Of a stretch of 23,227 bases of DNA, positions 1-7,389 are shown piece by piece. Position 1 is the stretch's first letter; each line of letters begins with the position of its first letter. The notes below the pieces were generated by a model that saw only the letters and a list, made by a program, of their open reading frames with translations, did no database searches and had not been told where the DNA came from. Position numbers and translations under genes: made by a program. The DNA is from an uncultured bacterium (GTDB taxonomy: Bacteria > Bacillota > Clostridia > Lachnospirales > Lachnospiraceae): assembly GCA_905215625.1 (NCBI GenBank), contig CAJMQQ010000045.1:1-23227 (forward strand). Reading direction: 5' to 3'.

Positions 1-90
1 CATGTGTTCAGCCTAGTTCATATAAATATGTGTCCAGGATTCTGGGTACATATCAGGATTGTCTCCGGCATTCTATTTACGCAATTTTCT

Positions 91-1032
91 TTACGCATCT
101 GCCTTCGAAAACAGCGGCGTAGAAAGGTATCGGTCTCCGGTATCCGGGAGAATGACCACGATATTTTTACCTGCATTTTCAGGGGACTTTGCTGCCTGGG
201 TCGCTGCATACAATGCAGCTCCAGAGCTGATTCCCACTAAGATTCCTTCGGTTCCCGCCAAGTTTCTAGCCGCCTCATAGGCCTGTTCTTCTTTAATGCG
301 GACTACTTCATCATAAATATTTCTGTTTAAAATCTCAGGAATAAAGTTTGCTCCGATTCCCTGAAGCCCATGTCCGGCTGCTTTTCCGCCTGACAGAAGG
401 GGGGATTTGTCCGGCTCTACTGCTATGACTTTTACATCTGGATTCTGGGATTTTAAGTATTCTCCCACCCCGGTAATAGTGCCGCCAGTTCCCACTCCTG
501 CTACAAACTGATCCACTCTGCCTTCCAATGCCTTCCAGATTTCAGGTCCGGTGGTCATACGATGTGCTTTTGCATTGGCTGGATTGACAAACTGTCCTAA
601 AATTACAGATCCGGGAATCTCTTTTTTCAGCTCTTCTGCCTTTTCAATGGCTCCCGCCATTCCCTTTGCACCTTCTGTCAGCACAATTTTTGCCCCATAA
701 GCAGCAAGAAGCATCCGACGTTCCACGCTCATGGTCTCCGGCATGGTCAAAATCACCTGGTACCCTTTCATGGCTGAAATGCTGGCAAGGCCGATTCCCG
801 TATTGCCGGAAGTTGGTTCAATGATAGTTGCTCCCGGTTTTAAAATCCCTTTTTCTTCTGCATCTTCAATCATAAACAGAGCAGCCCTGTCTTTAATGCT
901 GCCTGCCGGATTAAATGACTCTAATTTTAAAAAGAGGCGTGCATTCAGTTCATACTTCCTCTCATAATTTTCCGGCTCCAATAACGGAGTGTTCCCGATT
1001 AATTCCAATGCGCTTTTTTTAATGTCTGCCAT
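91..1032 (-). CDS. cysK: Cysteine synthase A (O-acetylserine sulfhydrylase)
   Basis: PLP-dependent enzyme making L-cysteine from O-acetyl-L-serine and sulfide in the cytoplasm. The 313-residue length is normal for the family. The PLP-binding lysine lies in NPAGSIKDRA (K47), the substrate loop is PTSGNTG, the PLP-phosphate loop is GVGTGGTITG, and the C-terminal ISSGAA and DRYLSTPLF segments are typical of CysK. The ATG follows AGGAGG at good spacing. A strong promoter lies at 1075-1102, with an imperfect palindrome over the expected transcription start. It is downstream of the carboxypeptidase gene on the same strand with 85 bases between, but its own promoter suggests independent transcription. 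CysM or a cystathionine-synthase homologue is less likely from length and motifs. No clear terminator is visible in the 90 bases after the stop. Confidence 0.96.
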   Translation of the reverse strand: MADIKKSALELIGNTPLLEPENYERKYELNARLFLKLESFNPAGSIKDRAALFMIEDAEEKGILKPGATIIEPTSGNTGIGLASISAMKGYQVILTMPETMSVERRMLLAAYGAKIVLTEGAKGMAGAIEKAEELKKEIPGSVILGQFVNPANAKAHRMTTGPEIWKALEGRVDQFVAGVGTGGTITGVGEYLKSQNPDVKVIAVEPDKSPLLSGGKAAGHGLQGIGANFIPEILNRNIYDEVVRIKEEQAYEAARNLAGTEGILVGISSGAALYAATQAAKSPENAGKNIVVILPDTGDRYLSTPLFSKADA

Positions 1033-1051
1033 ATTGCCGCCTCCTATTTCC

Positions 1052-1074
1052 TAGTATTTCTATATGATTTACTA
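1052..1074. promoter_or_regulatory. Possible operator palindrome at the cysK transcription start
   Basis: Arms TAGTA (1052-1056) and TACTA (1070-1074) are perfect inverted repeats around a 13-base AT-rich core, immediately downstream of the -10 box. A repressor here would block initiation. In Firmicutes cysteine genes are often controlled by the Rrf2-type regulator CymR; that assignment is inference only, as no regulator gene is in the window. Confidence 0.35.
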
Positions 1075-1102
1075 ATTGTAGCATACCAAAAGGATTTGTC
1101 AA
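1075..1102 (-). promoter_or_regulatory. cysK promoter
   Basis: Reading the minus strand, -35 TTGACA (1097-1102) and -10 TACAAT (1075-1080) are separated by 16 bases, with TGC before the -10 (extended -10). It lies directly upstream of cysK. Confidence 0.8.
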
Positions 1103-1117
1103 GCATATTTCTATGGT

Positions 1118-2359
1118 TTATTCTGCCAGCAGCCACAATTCAAATAAATCTTTTACATAATCTTTATATCCTGCTTCTGCTGCTGTTCCGTCTGTAATAA
1201 CCGGAATTTCCCCTAATTTTTTTCCTCCCAGGCTGTAAGAAAGAACTCCTGCTTTCATTCCAGGTTCAACTGGCGCCGTAAGAGACTCTTCCAATATCAG
1301 TGTTTTTTCTACTTTGCTGAAATCTTCCCCATTTATGCTTAAATACGAAAAGGTTCCGTCATAGGTTAACGGTACTGTATCCTCTATTCCATTTTTTACC
1401 GGCATCTCAGGCAATGGCAGTTTTTCCCTGTCTTCATACAGCCGGCAGACCGCATATCCATAGTTCAGCAGCGTAACTGCGTCCTGAAACCGGACTTTAT
1501 AATCCGGAGCCGCCATAATGGATGCAATCAAACGGACGCCGTCTTTTTCTGCCGTCGCCGATAAACAGTATTTTGCCAGGGATGTGGATCCGGTTTTCAA
1601 TCCGGTGGTGCGGAAATTTGTAGCCATTTTTAACAGTTTATTGGTATTTGCCAGTCCAAATTCTTTGGTTCCCTGATTGGTAACGTGGACAATGTTTTCC
1701 ATCCAGATTGTAGAATAATTATGAATCTGGGGATACTTGTTGATTAATTCCCTGGACATCACCGCAATGTCCCTGGCTGTAGTCAGATGGGACGGATCTT
1801 CGGTCAGTCCGCAGCAGTCTGTAAAATGCGTGTTGTCCATTCCAAGCGTTTTTGCCCTGTCATTCATCATCTGGACAAATGCATCCTCGCTCCCTGCTAT
1901 GTACTCGGCCATAGCCACTGTAGCATCATTTCCGGAAGCCACTACAATGCATTTAATCAGTGTTTCCACCGTCTGCGTTTCCCCTTCTTCCAGAAACACC
2001 TGGGAACCTCCCATTGATTTGGCATAGGCACTGGTCACAACCAGATCATCCATTTTTATTTTGCCCTGTTCCAGCGCATCAAAAATCAAAATCAGGCTCA
2101 TAATTTTGGTAATACTTGCCGGACTTCTCTTTTCATCTGCATTTTTTTCATAAATGACCTGTCCGGTAGAGGCTTCCATCAGGCACACAGAAGGCGCAGC
2201 TACCTCCACCGCCTCTGCTGCAGCATTTACAAAAACCGCCTCCGAACCAGGAATGGTTACCACTTCCTGGGCGGCTGCCGGAACACTCCACACAGCCGAC
2301 AGCCCCAGGCTTACCGCTGCCAGAACCGCCCAGGCCTGTTTTCTTTTTCTTTGCTTCAT
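1118..2359 (-). CDS. dacF: Secreted serine-type D-Ala-D-Ala carboxypeptidase (DacF/PBP5-type)
   Basis: Penicillin-binding carboxypeptidase (peptidase family S11) that trims the terminal D-Ala from peptidoglycan pentapeptides outside the membrane. With the start used here (413 aa) there is a signal peptide: basic MKQRKRK, a hydrophobic stretch, then an Ala-rich cleavage region near residues 27-31. All three catalytic motifs are present: SITK (S82-K85), SGN (142-144) and KTG (255-257), followed by a C-terminal PBP5-like beta domain. An upstream in-frame ATG at 2431 would add 24 residues before the signal peptide; the ATG at 2359 is preferred because GGAAGGAAA sits just upstream and the signal peptide then starts correctly. 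No convincing promoter or terminator was seen. The exact paralogue (DacF, DacA or DacB) cannot be settled from sequence alone. Confidence 0.92.
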   Translation of the reverse strand: MKQRKRKQAWAVLAAVSLGLSAVWSVPAAAQEVVTIPGSEAVFVNAAAEAVEVAAPSVCLMEASTGQVIYEKNADEKRSPASITKIMSLILIFDALEQGKIKMDDLVVTSAYAKSMGGSQVFLEEGETQTVETLIKCIVVASGNDATVAMAEYIAGSEDAFVQMMNDRAKTLGMDNTHFTDCCGLTEDPSHLTTARDIAVMSRELINKYPQIHNYSTIWMENIVHVTNQGTKEFGLANTNKLLKMATNFRTTGLKTGSTSLAKYCLSATAEKDGVRLIASIMAAPDYKVRFQDAVTLLNYGYAVCRLYEDREKLPLPEMPVKNGIEDTVPLTYDGTFSYLSINGEDFSKVEKTLILEESLTAPVEPGMKAGVLSYSLGGKKLGEIPVITDGTAAEAGYKDYVKDLFELWLLAE

Positions 2360-2455
2360 AGCAAATTTCCTTCCGTCTTTTCCTTTTAATATACGCTGGA
2401 ACGGTTGGCCTCTATGATAGAATGAACACACAAAAAGCCTTAGAACGCAGTAAAC

Positions 2456-2500
2456 ACCACCAGTCAGAAATGGCCGGTGGTATTTTTATACCCTTCTGAC
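2456..2500 (+). repeat. Structured repeat with interleaved pairing (orphan copy A)
   Basis: Contains GTGGTATTTTTATACCCTT (2477-2495), identical to 20051-20069 in the mgtE leader. Helix 1 can form between ACCACC (2456-2461) and GGTGGT (2476-2481). Helix 2 can form between GTCAGAA (2463-2469) and TTCTGAC (2494-2500). The helices interleave, giving an H-type pseudoknot topology. A local hairpin GGTAT/ATACC (2479-2483, 2488-2492) would compete with helix 1. No plus-strand gene starts within 900 bases downstream, so this copy has no obvious target. Confidence 0.5.
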
Positions 2501-2613
2501 AGAAGGTTGCTAGTAATGATTTGCGTAACTGTGAAAGAAAATTCACTTTTGATTGAGAGACACGCTGAATGGGAAGCAAGGGGAAGACTTAAATGAGATT
2601 GAAAAAAAGCTGA

Positions 2614-2760
2614 TTAATAAGTCTGAATTTTAGAGATAAGAGCTTCCTGGAGTACCTGGGAAAAGTTAATTCCACGTTCCATAGCAGTTTTATTCAACCA
2701 AGCAGGAATAGAAAGGGTCTTCTTTGCAAAAACAAACAGGATACCTCGATTTTCTTCCCA
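2614..2760 (-). pseudogene. HicB-family antitoxin remnant (C-terminal fragment)
   Basis: The minus-strand frame ending in TAA at 2614-2616 encodes KKTLSIPAWLNKTAMERG followed by INFSQVLQEALISKI. This matches the C-terminal DNA-binding segment of HicB antitoxins, whose usual form is close to (V/I)TIP.WLN..A...GINFSQVLQEAL. There is no start codon or N-terminal RNase-H-like half: going upstream the frame runs through unrelated-looking sequence to the stop codon of the HIT gene at 2836-2838. No HicA toxin is nearby. It is best read as the broken end of a lost HicAB toxin-antitoxin locus. The match is by memory of the family, not a search. Confidence 0.72.
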
Positions 2761-2835
2761 ATAAAATACCCCTTCCAGGTAACTAGTTTTTATTATTTCA
2801 CTTGTCTGCCTAAAAGGGGTATATCTAATATGTAT

Positions 2836-3264
2836 TTATAACGCTGCGCGAATCTCAGACGCCATTTTTTCGTATTCTTCTTCTGTCAGGAATACTTTTT
2901 CCGGATTCATCTGGAATACGCCGCCCCATTCGTCTCCGCCTTCATACTTTGGAACCAGGTGGAAATGCAGGTGATGTCCAGTGTCCCCATATGCTCCGTA
3001 ATTGACTTTATCAGGATTGTATAATTTATGAAGCGCTCTGGAAACTGCCGCAATATCTGCAAAGAATTCGTTTCTTTCCTCATCTGTCAGTTCAATCAGT
3101 TCGCTTACGTGTTTGTGATGGGCTAAAATCACACGGCCTTTCTTGCTCTGTTCTTTAAACAGGTATAAATATCCGGATTTCATGTCGCAAATCGGGTATC
3201 CGAACTTTGCAACTAACTCTCCTTTCATGCAATATGCACAGTTTGTATCTTTTACTTCGCTCAT
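2836..3264 (-). CDS. HIT-family nucleotide hydrolase/transferase-like protein
   Basis: Small cytoplasmic protein of 142 aa with the histidine triad H98-L-H-F-H-L-V near the C-terminal part, the nucleotide-phosphate-binding catalytic motif of the family. An N-terminal CAYC pair (C9, C12) resembles the optional metal site of many HIT proteins. The ATG follows AAAGGAGGAG at ideal spacing and a good promoter lies at 3301-3329. Family members hydrolyse AMP conjugates or dinucleoside polyphosphates; the substrate here cannot be told. It is a single-gene unit, divergent from the polysaccharide deacetylase. Confidence 0.9.
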   Translation of the reverse strand: MSEVKDTNCAYCMKGELVAKFGYPICDMKSGYLYLFKEQSKKGRVILAHHKHVSELIELTDEERNEFFADIAAVSRALHKLYNPDKVNYGAYGDTGHHLHFHLVPKYEGGDEWGGVFQMNPEKVFLTEEEYEKMASEIRAAL

Positions 3265-3300
3265 TTCCGTCTCCTCCTTTTTACGATTTATTTTTCTTAT

Positions 3301-3329
3301 AGAATACCACAGCCAAAAGGGTAATTCAA
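3301..3329 (-). promoter_or_regulatory. Promoter of the HIT gene
   Basis: On the minus strand, -35 TTGAAT (3324-3329) and -10 TATTCT (3301-3306) have a 17-base spacer. It lies 36 bases upstream of the start codon. Confidence 0.7.
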
Positions 3330-3381
3330 TAAAAACCGCCCGGATTCCTTCAAAAGTTCTATGGCATGATTGCTTGTTTTA

Positions 3382-3390
3382 TGCTATACT
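3382..3390 (+). promoter_or_regulatory. Extended -10 promoter of the deacetylase gene
   Basis: TGCTATACT gives an extended -10 (TATACT at 3385-3390) and a predicted start near 3397. There is no good -35. Transcription starting here excludes the in-frame ATG at 3366 as the translation start. Confidence 0.5.
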
Positions 3391-3437
3391 TAATGGTACT
3401 GAAATTTATCGATTTAATTTTCTATATAGGAGTTTTT

Positions 3438-4898
3438 ATGAGTTATATCAATGATCCAAATTACCAGACAATTTTACGGCGGCGCAGAAGCCGGAGACGC
3501 CGTCACAATACGATAGAAAAAATGATTAAGGCGCTGCTGTTTTTAGCCATTGTCCTGATTATCGGAGTCGGTGGATTTTTTATTGTAAAGGCAGTAAAAA
3601 ATCATCAAAACTCTTCCAACCCAGGGCTTTCCGGCGAAACAAGCTCTACAGCTCCAGATTCTGAAACACCCGAAATTTCCATCCCATCCGGAACAGAAAA
3701 CATTCCGGCCGGAGATAGTCTGACTGCCCTGTTATCTCAGGCAGACCGACTGGCGGCTGGTTATGATTATGACAGTGCGATTGCCTTGTTAACCGGCAGT
3801 CCTGAGTATTCCGGCACCCAGGAAGCAGCCGATGCAGTTGCCGGATACGAGGCAGTCAAATCCACCCTGGTGGAGGCAGATGTCAGTCAGGTTACCCACG
3901 TATTTTTCCATTCCCTGATTATGGATACGGCAAAAGCCTTTGACGGAGACGCACAAGCCAAAGGCTACAATTCTGTTATGACAACCAAAGACGAATTTTT
4001 AAAAATTCTAAATGAAATGTACAATCGGGGATTTGTTCTGGTGCGTCTCCACGACCTGGCATATGAAACCACTGATGAAAATGGACAAACGGTTATGAAA
4101 AAGGGTTCTATCCTGCTTCCTGAAGGCAAAAAGCCGTTTGTCATGTCCCAGGATGACGTATGCTACTACGAATATATGGAAGACGACGGCTTTGCCAGCC
4201 GGATTATCATCGGAGAGGACGGCAAGCCTACCTGTGAAATGAAGCTGGATGACGGCACTGTTTCCGTTGGTTCCTATGATTTGATTCCGATTTTGGAAGA
4301 CTTTATCCAGGAACATCCGGACTTTTCCTATAAAGGTGCAAGAGCCGTCATTGCCTTTACTGGCTATAATGGCATACTTGGATACCGAACAGATGAATCC
4401 TATCGGGATACCAATCCGAACTTTGAGGCAGACCGTCAGGCTGCTTCCGAAGTAGCTCAGTGTCTCCGGGACAATGGCTGGGAACTGGCTTCCCACAGTT
4501 GGGGACACCGCAATCTGGGAACGATTTCCTTCGAAGACTTTAAGGCAGATTCCGACAAATGGGAATCCCGTGTAGAAAGTCTTATTGGCCCTACGGATAT
4601 TATCCTGTTTCCATTTGGAAGCGATGTTGGCGACTGGCATCCATACAGCAGTGACAATACCCGGTTCCAGTATCTTCATTCTCTGGGATTCCGCTATTTC
4701 TGCAATGTAGACTCCAGTCAGTACTGGGTTCAGTTTGGTACGGATCATATCCGCCAGGGTCGCCGAAACCTGGACGGCTACCGGATATGGAAAGACATCG
4801 AAGCAGGTGCAGACACCAGCAAACGAAAATTAGACGATTTGTTCCACGCAGAAGACGTCTTCGATTCTGCAAGACCAACCCCTGTAGAGTGGAATTAA
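3438..4898 (+). CDS. Membrane-anchored polysaccharide deacetylase (NodB fold)
   Basis: 486-aa protein: a short cytoplasmic tail very rich in Arg, one transmembrane helix at about residues 33-54, a Ser/Thr/Pro linker, then a large extracellular carbohydrate esterase 4 domain. Motif 1 is MSQDDVCYY (D239, D240) and the zinc-binding motif is HSWGH (H353, H357). A later LFPFGSDVGD segment fits motif 3. It probably removes acetyl groups from peptidoglycan or another wall glycan, though the substrate is unknown. An upstream in-frame ATG at 3366 would add 24 hydrophobic residues; the start here is preferred because AGGAG sits five bases upstream and the predicted promoter lies after 3366. Motif 1 and the HxxxH motif are about 114 residues apart, much wider than in typical NodB enzymes, so the domain carries an insertion. 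Confidence 0.85.
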   Translation: MSYINDPNYQTILRRRRSRRRRHNTIEKMIKALLFLAIVLIIGVGGFFIVKAVKNHQNSSNPGLSGETSSTAPDSETPEISIPSGTENIPAGDSLTALLSQADRLAAGYDYDSAIALLTGSPEYSGTQEAADAVAGYEAVKSTLVEADVSQVTHVFFHSLIMDTAKAFDGDAQAKGYNSVMTTKDEFLKILNEMYNRGFVLVRLHDLAYETTDENGQTVMKKGSILLPEGKKPFVMSQDDVCYYEYMEDDGFASRIIIGEDGKPTCEMKLDDGTVSVGSYDLIPILEDFIQEHPDFSYKGARAVIAFTGYNGILGYRTDESYRDTNPNFEADRQAASEVAQCLRDNGWELASHSWGHRNLGTISFEDFKADSDKWESRVESLIGPTDIILFPFGSDVGDWHPYSSDNTRFQYLHSLGFRYFCNVDSSQYWVQFGTDHIRQGRRNLDGYRIWKDIEAGADTSKRKLDDLFHAEDVFDSARPTPVEWN

Positions 4899-4905
4899 AG
4901 CTTGA

Positions 4906-4960
4906 AAAAAGCAGAGAGTTTATCAGCGTATATGTTTCCGCAATATGCTCTCTGCTTTTT
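4906..4960 (+). terminator. Bidirectional terminator between the deacetylase and phoU
   Basis: Perfect 13-bp inverted repeat AAAAAGCAGAGAG (4906-4918) and CTCTCTGCTTTTT (4948-4960), loop of 29 bases, T-run on both strands. It ends the deacetylase gene and may also end the convergent pst-phoU operon, whose last stop is 120 bases away. Confidence 0.8.
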
Positions 4961-5080
4961 GATTATCATTTTTTGATTATAACTTTCTTCCGGTTCCTGC
5001 TTCAAAATGATATTTTACGATCCCTCCTGATTTATTATACCATAGAGCACCAGGGAATCAATCAATAATCTTGGAACTGT

Positions 5081-5707
5081 CTACTCCACCACAAAATCCC
5101 GCACATTTTCTGCGATATTGACTGCGTGGTCGCCAATCCGTTCAAAATACTTGGCGGTCATCAGCAGATCCAAAGCAATCACCACATCGATACTCTTCTG
5201 ACAGATCAGTTCTACCAGTTCTTCTTTTACTTTATCAAACAGTTGATCCACCAGATCATCGCTGGTGATAACCTTTTCTGCCAGCATTTCATCGGAATCC
5301 ACAAAAGCTTGTACGCTTTCTGTTACCATTTTTACAGTCGCGCCTGCCATCTCCTTGATATGGACTCTTCCGGCAAATTCAAATCCTGCAATACTTGGCA
5401 TCAGCTCCGAAATATCCACTGCCTGATCGCCGATTCGTTCCATATCCGGCACGATTTTAAGAGCAGTGGAAATCACCCGCAAATCACAGGCCACTGGCTG
5501 CTGACGCAGCAGAATCTGACGGCAGCGGCTTTCTACTTCTCTTTGTTTATGATCAATTTCCATTTCAGCAGCGCTGATTTTTGCCGTCAGGCCTTCCCGT
5601 CCATCCAGCATCTGAGCAGTCATAGCAATTGCATCTTCACACAGTTTTCCCATTTCCAGCATATCCTGGTGAAGAATCTTTAACTGTTTGTCAAATTCCG
5701 TACGCAT
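5081..5707 (-). CDS. phoU: Phosphate signalling/transport regulator PhoU
   Basis: Cytoplasmic all-helical protein that links the Pst transporter to the phosphate two-component system and restrains phosphate uptake. About 208 aa, with two PhoU repeats. In each repeat an E(R)IGD metal-binding motif appears: PDMERIGDQAVDI and KYFERIGDHAVNI. It is the last gene of pstSCAB-phoU. The ATG at 5707 is one base past the pstB stop and ten bases after GGGAGG. A TTG three codons upstream (5716) is also possible but would sit only one base from the ribosome binding site. Confidence 0.95.
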   Translation of the reverse strand: MRTEFDKQLKILHQDMLEMGKLCEDAIAMTAQMLDGREGLTAKISAAEMEIDHKQREVESRCRQILLRQQPVACDLRVISTALKIVPDMERIGDQAVDISELMPSIAGFEFAGRVHIKEMAGATVKMVTESVQAFVDSDEMLAEKVITSDDLVDQLFDKVKEELVELICQKSIDVVIALDLLMTAKYFERIGDHAVNIAENVRDFVVE

Positions 5708-5708
5708 A

Positions 5709-6470
5709 TCAGCCAAACCTCCCTGTGATGTAATCCTCGGTTCTGCGATCCTGAGGGGATGAAAATATAACGTCTGTATCGCCGTATTCTACTACTTCGC
5801 CCAGCAGGAAAAATGCCGTTTTATCAGATACCCGGACTGCCTGCTGCATATTATGGGTGACCATAATAATCGTATACTTTTTCTTCAATTCTCCTGCCAG
5901 TTCTTCGATTTTTAATGTAGAAATCGGATCCAGGGCAGAAGTCGGCTCATCCATCAAAAGAACTTCCGGTTCAACGGCAAGAGCTCTTGCAATACAAAGT
6001 CTCTGCTGCTGGCCGCCGGATAACCCCAGTGCTGACTTTTTCAGACGGTCGTGTACCTCATCCCAGAGAGCTGCCCCTTTCAGGCTGTTTTCTACAATTT
6101 CATCCAGTTTTTCTTTATTTTTAATTCCGTGAATTCTTGGGCCATAGGCAATATTATCGTAAATGCTCATAGGAAACGGATTGGGCTGCTGGAATACCAT
6201 GCCGATTTTCTTTCTAAGCAGCGTGGTATCTACCTGGGGGCCATAAATGTTTTCTCCGTCCAGAAGCACTTCTCCCGTTATTTTCACATTGGGAACCAGA
6301 TCGTTCATCCGGTTTAGCGTCTTTAAATAAGTAGACTTTCCGCAGCCGGAAGGGCCGATAAATGCAGTAATCTGTCTCTCATGCAGATCCAGGTTAATAT
6401 CCTTTAACGCATGGTTTTCCCCATAATATAAGTCCAGGTGTCTGGTTGCTATCTTTACTTTTGTTTCCAC
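5709..6470 (-). CDS. pstB: Phosphate ABC transporter ATP-binding protein PstB
   Basis: ATPase subunit of the high-affinity phosphate importer, acting at the inner face of the membrane with PstA and PstC. 253 aa with Walker A GPSGCGKST (39-47), Q-loop at FQQPNPFP, signature LSGGQQQR, Walker B LLMDEPTSALDP and the switch histidine in MVTHNM. The start is set at GTG 6470, where the normal PstB N-terminus begins and GAGGG lies seven bases upstream. The longer frame to 6590 runs into pstA and encodes unrelated residues. It is 13 bases after the pstA stop. Confidence 0.97.
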   Translation of the reverse strand: METKVKIATRHLDLYYGENHALKDINLDLHERQITAFIGPSGCGKSTYLKTLNRMNDLVPNVKITGEVLLDGENIYGPQVDTTLLRKKIGMVFQQPNPFPMSIYDNIAYGPRIHGIKNKEKLDEIVENSLKGAALWDEVHDRLKKSALGLSGGQQQRLCIARALAVEPEVLLMDEPTSALDPISTLKIEELAGELKKKYTIIMVTHNMQQAVRVSDKTAFFLLGEVVEYGDTDVIFSSPQDRRTEDYITGRFG

Positions 6471-6483
6471 GTTTTTTCCCTCG

Positions 6484-7389
6484 CTATGCTTTTGTTTCCA
6501 CATTAAATCTGTGGGATAAGTATTTCGCCAGTGCATTAATTCCCAGGACGATGACCAAAAGCACCACCGCCACTCCAAAGGCCTCGTCATATTTTGCCTT
6601 CTGCATAAACAGATACAGCTGAATCGTCAGCGTTCCTCCGGATTCAAAAATTTTAGAAAACCAGTCTTTCGGCAGATAATAACCGCTTCCCGCAGTAAAC
6701 AAAAGAGCTGCCGATTCGCCTACAATTCGTCCGATCGCCAGAATCACGCCGGTCAGAATACCAGGCATGGCGCTTGGAAGCAGAATCGTGCGGATCATGT
6801 ACCACTTTGTTGCCCCGATTCCCAGCGCGCCGGTCCGGTAGCTGTCCGGCACTGTCTTTAATGCTTCCTGGGTTGTACGGGTAATAATCGGAAGAATCAT
6901 TAAGGTCAGCGTCAGGGCTCCAGTTAAAATCGAATATTTCAGCTTTAACGCAGTTCCGAAAAATACCATTCCAAACAATCCGAAGATAATAGAAGGAATG
7001 CCGGAAAGCGTTTCTGTCGTAAATTCAATGGCTCTGACCAGCTTACCTGGCCTTGCATATTCATTTAAGTAAATGGCTGCCCCGACTCCGATTGGAGTGG
7101 CAATCAGCAGAGTCAGCACTACAATATAGAGTGTATTTACAATATTTCCCAGAATTCCGAAGGTACCTTTTCTGGTACTGGTAACGGTAGTTAAAAAAGA
7201 CCAGCTGATATTCGGAATTCCTCTTACAAATACATACCCCATAATGCCAATGAGAATCATCATGGACACTCCTGCGCAAAGATAAATCAGTCCCGTCAGA
7301 AGTGCGTCTGACATCCGGAAATTTTTCCGGCAGATGCTGCTTGTTTCTACGTAGCAGTTCTGGTCTAAAACGGCTGCGTCACCTCTCAT
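6484..7389 (-). CDS. pstA: Phosphate ABC transporter permease PstA
   Basis: One of two integral membrane subunits of the phosphate importer. 301 aa with about six transmembrane helices and the cytoplasmic EAA-type loop in the TVPDSYRTGALGIGATKW region that contacts PstB. Its ATG lies inside the end of pstC (11-base overlap), a sign of translational coupling. A second in-frame ATG (MSDALLTG, residue 26) is possible, but the upstream ATG has an AAGGGGG sequence in a suitable position. Confidence 0.95.
   Translation of the reverse strand: MRGDAAVLDQNCYVETSSICRKNFRMSDALLTGLIYLCAGVSMMILIGIMGYVFVRGIPNISWSFLTTVTSTRKGTFGILGNIVNTLYIVVLTLLIATPIGVGAAIYLNEYARPGKLVRAIEFTTETLSGIPSIIFGLFGMVFFGTALKLKYSILTGALTLTLMILPIITRTTQEALKTVPDSYRTGALGIGATKWYMIRTILLPSAMPGILTGVILAIGRIVGESAALLFTAGSGYYLPKDWFSKIFESGGTLTIQLYLFMQKAKYDEAFGVAVVLLVIVLGINALAKYLSHRFNVETKA

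Larger units (their letters stand above)
2360..2835. other. 476-base gap between dacF and the HIT gene
   Basis: It holds the structured repeat (2456-2500) and the HicB-like remnant (2614-2760). The rest has only short open frames without good start sites, for example a 26-codon plus-strand frame from 2516 with no recognisable ribosome binding site. The mixture of an orphan repeat and a broken antitoxin suggests a site of past insertion and decay; this is inference. Confidence 0.6.

Noticed and set aside
1..90. Possible start of another minus-strand gene at the window edge, or a short frame after cysK
   Set aside because: An ATG complement at the very first bases has only a weak AGG nearby and no sequence beyond it; a short open stretch after cysK has no start. 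Nothing can be supported.
2516..2596. Small plus-strand frame of 26 codons in the dacF-HIT gap
   Set aside because: No good ribosome binding site or recognisable protein pattern.
3366..3437. Upstream start of the deacetylase
   Set aside because: It lies before the predicted transcription start and has no ribosome binding site; the ATG at 3438 has AGGAG at five bases.
4008..4748. A 246-codon open frame on the minus strand inside the deacetylase gene
   Set aside because: The plus-strand frame has clear NodB motifs, a ribosome binding site and a promoter; the minus frame has no recognisable motif.
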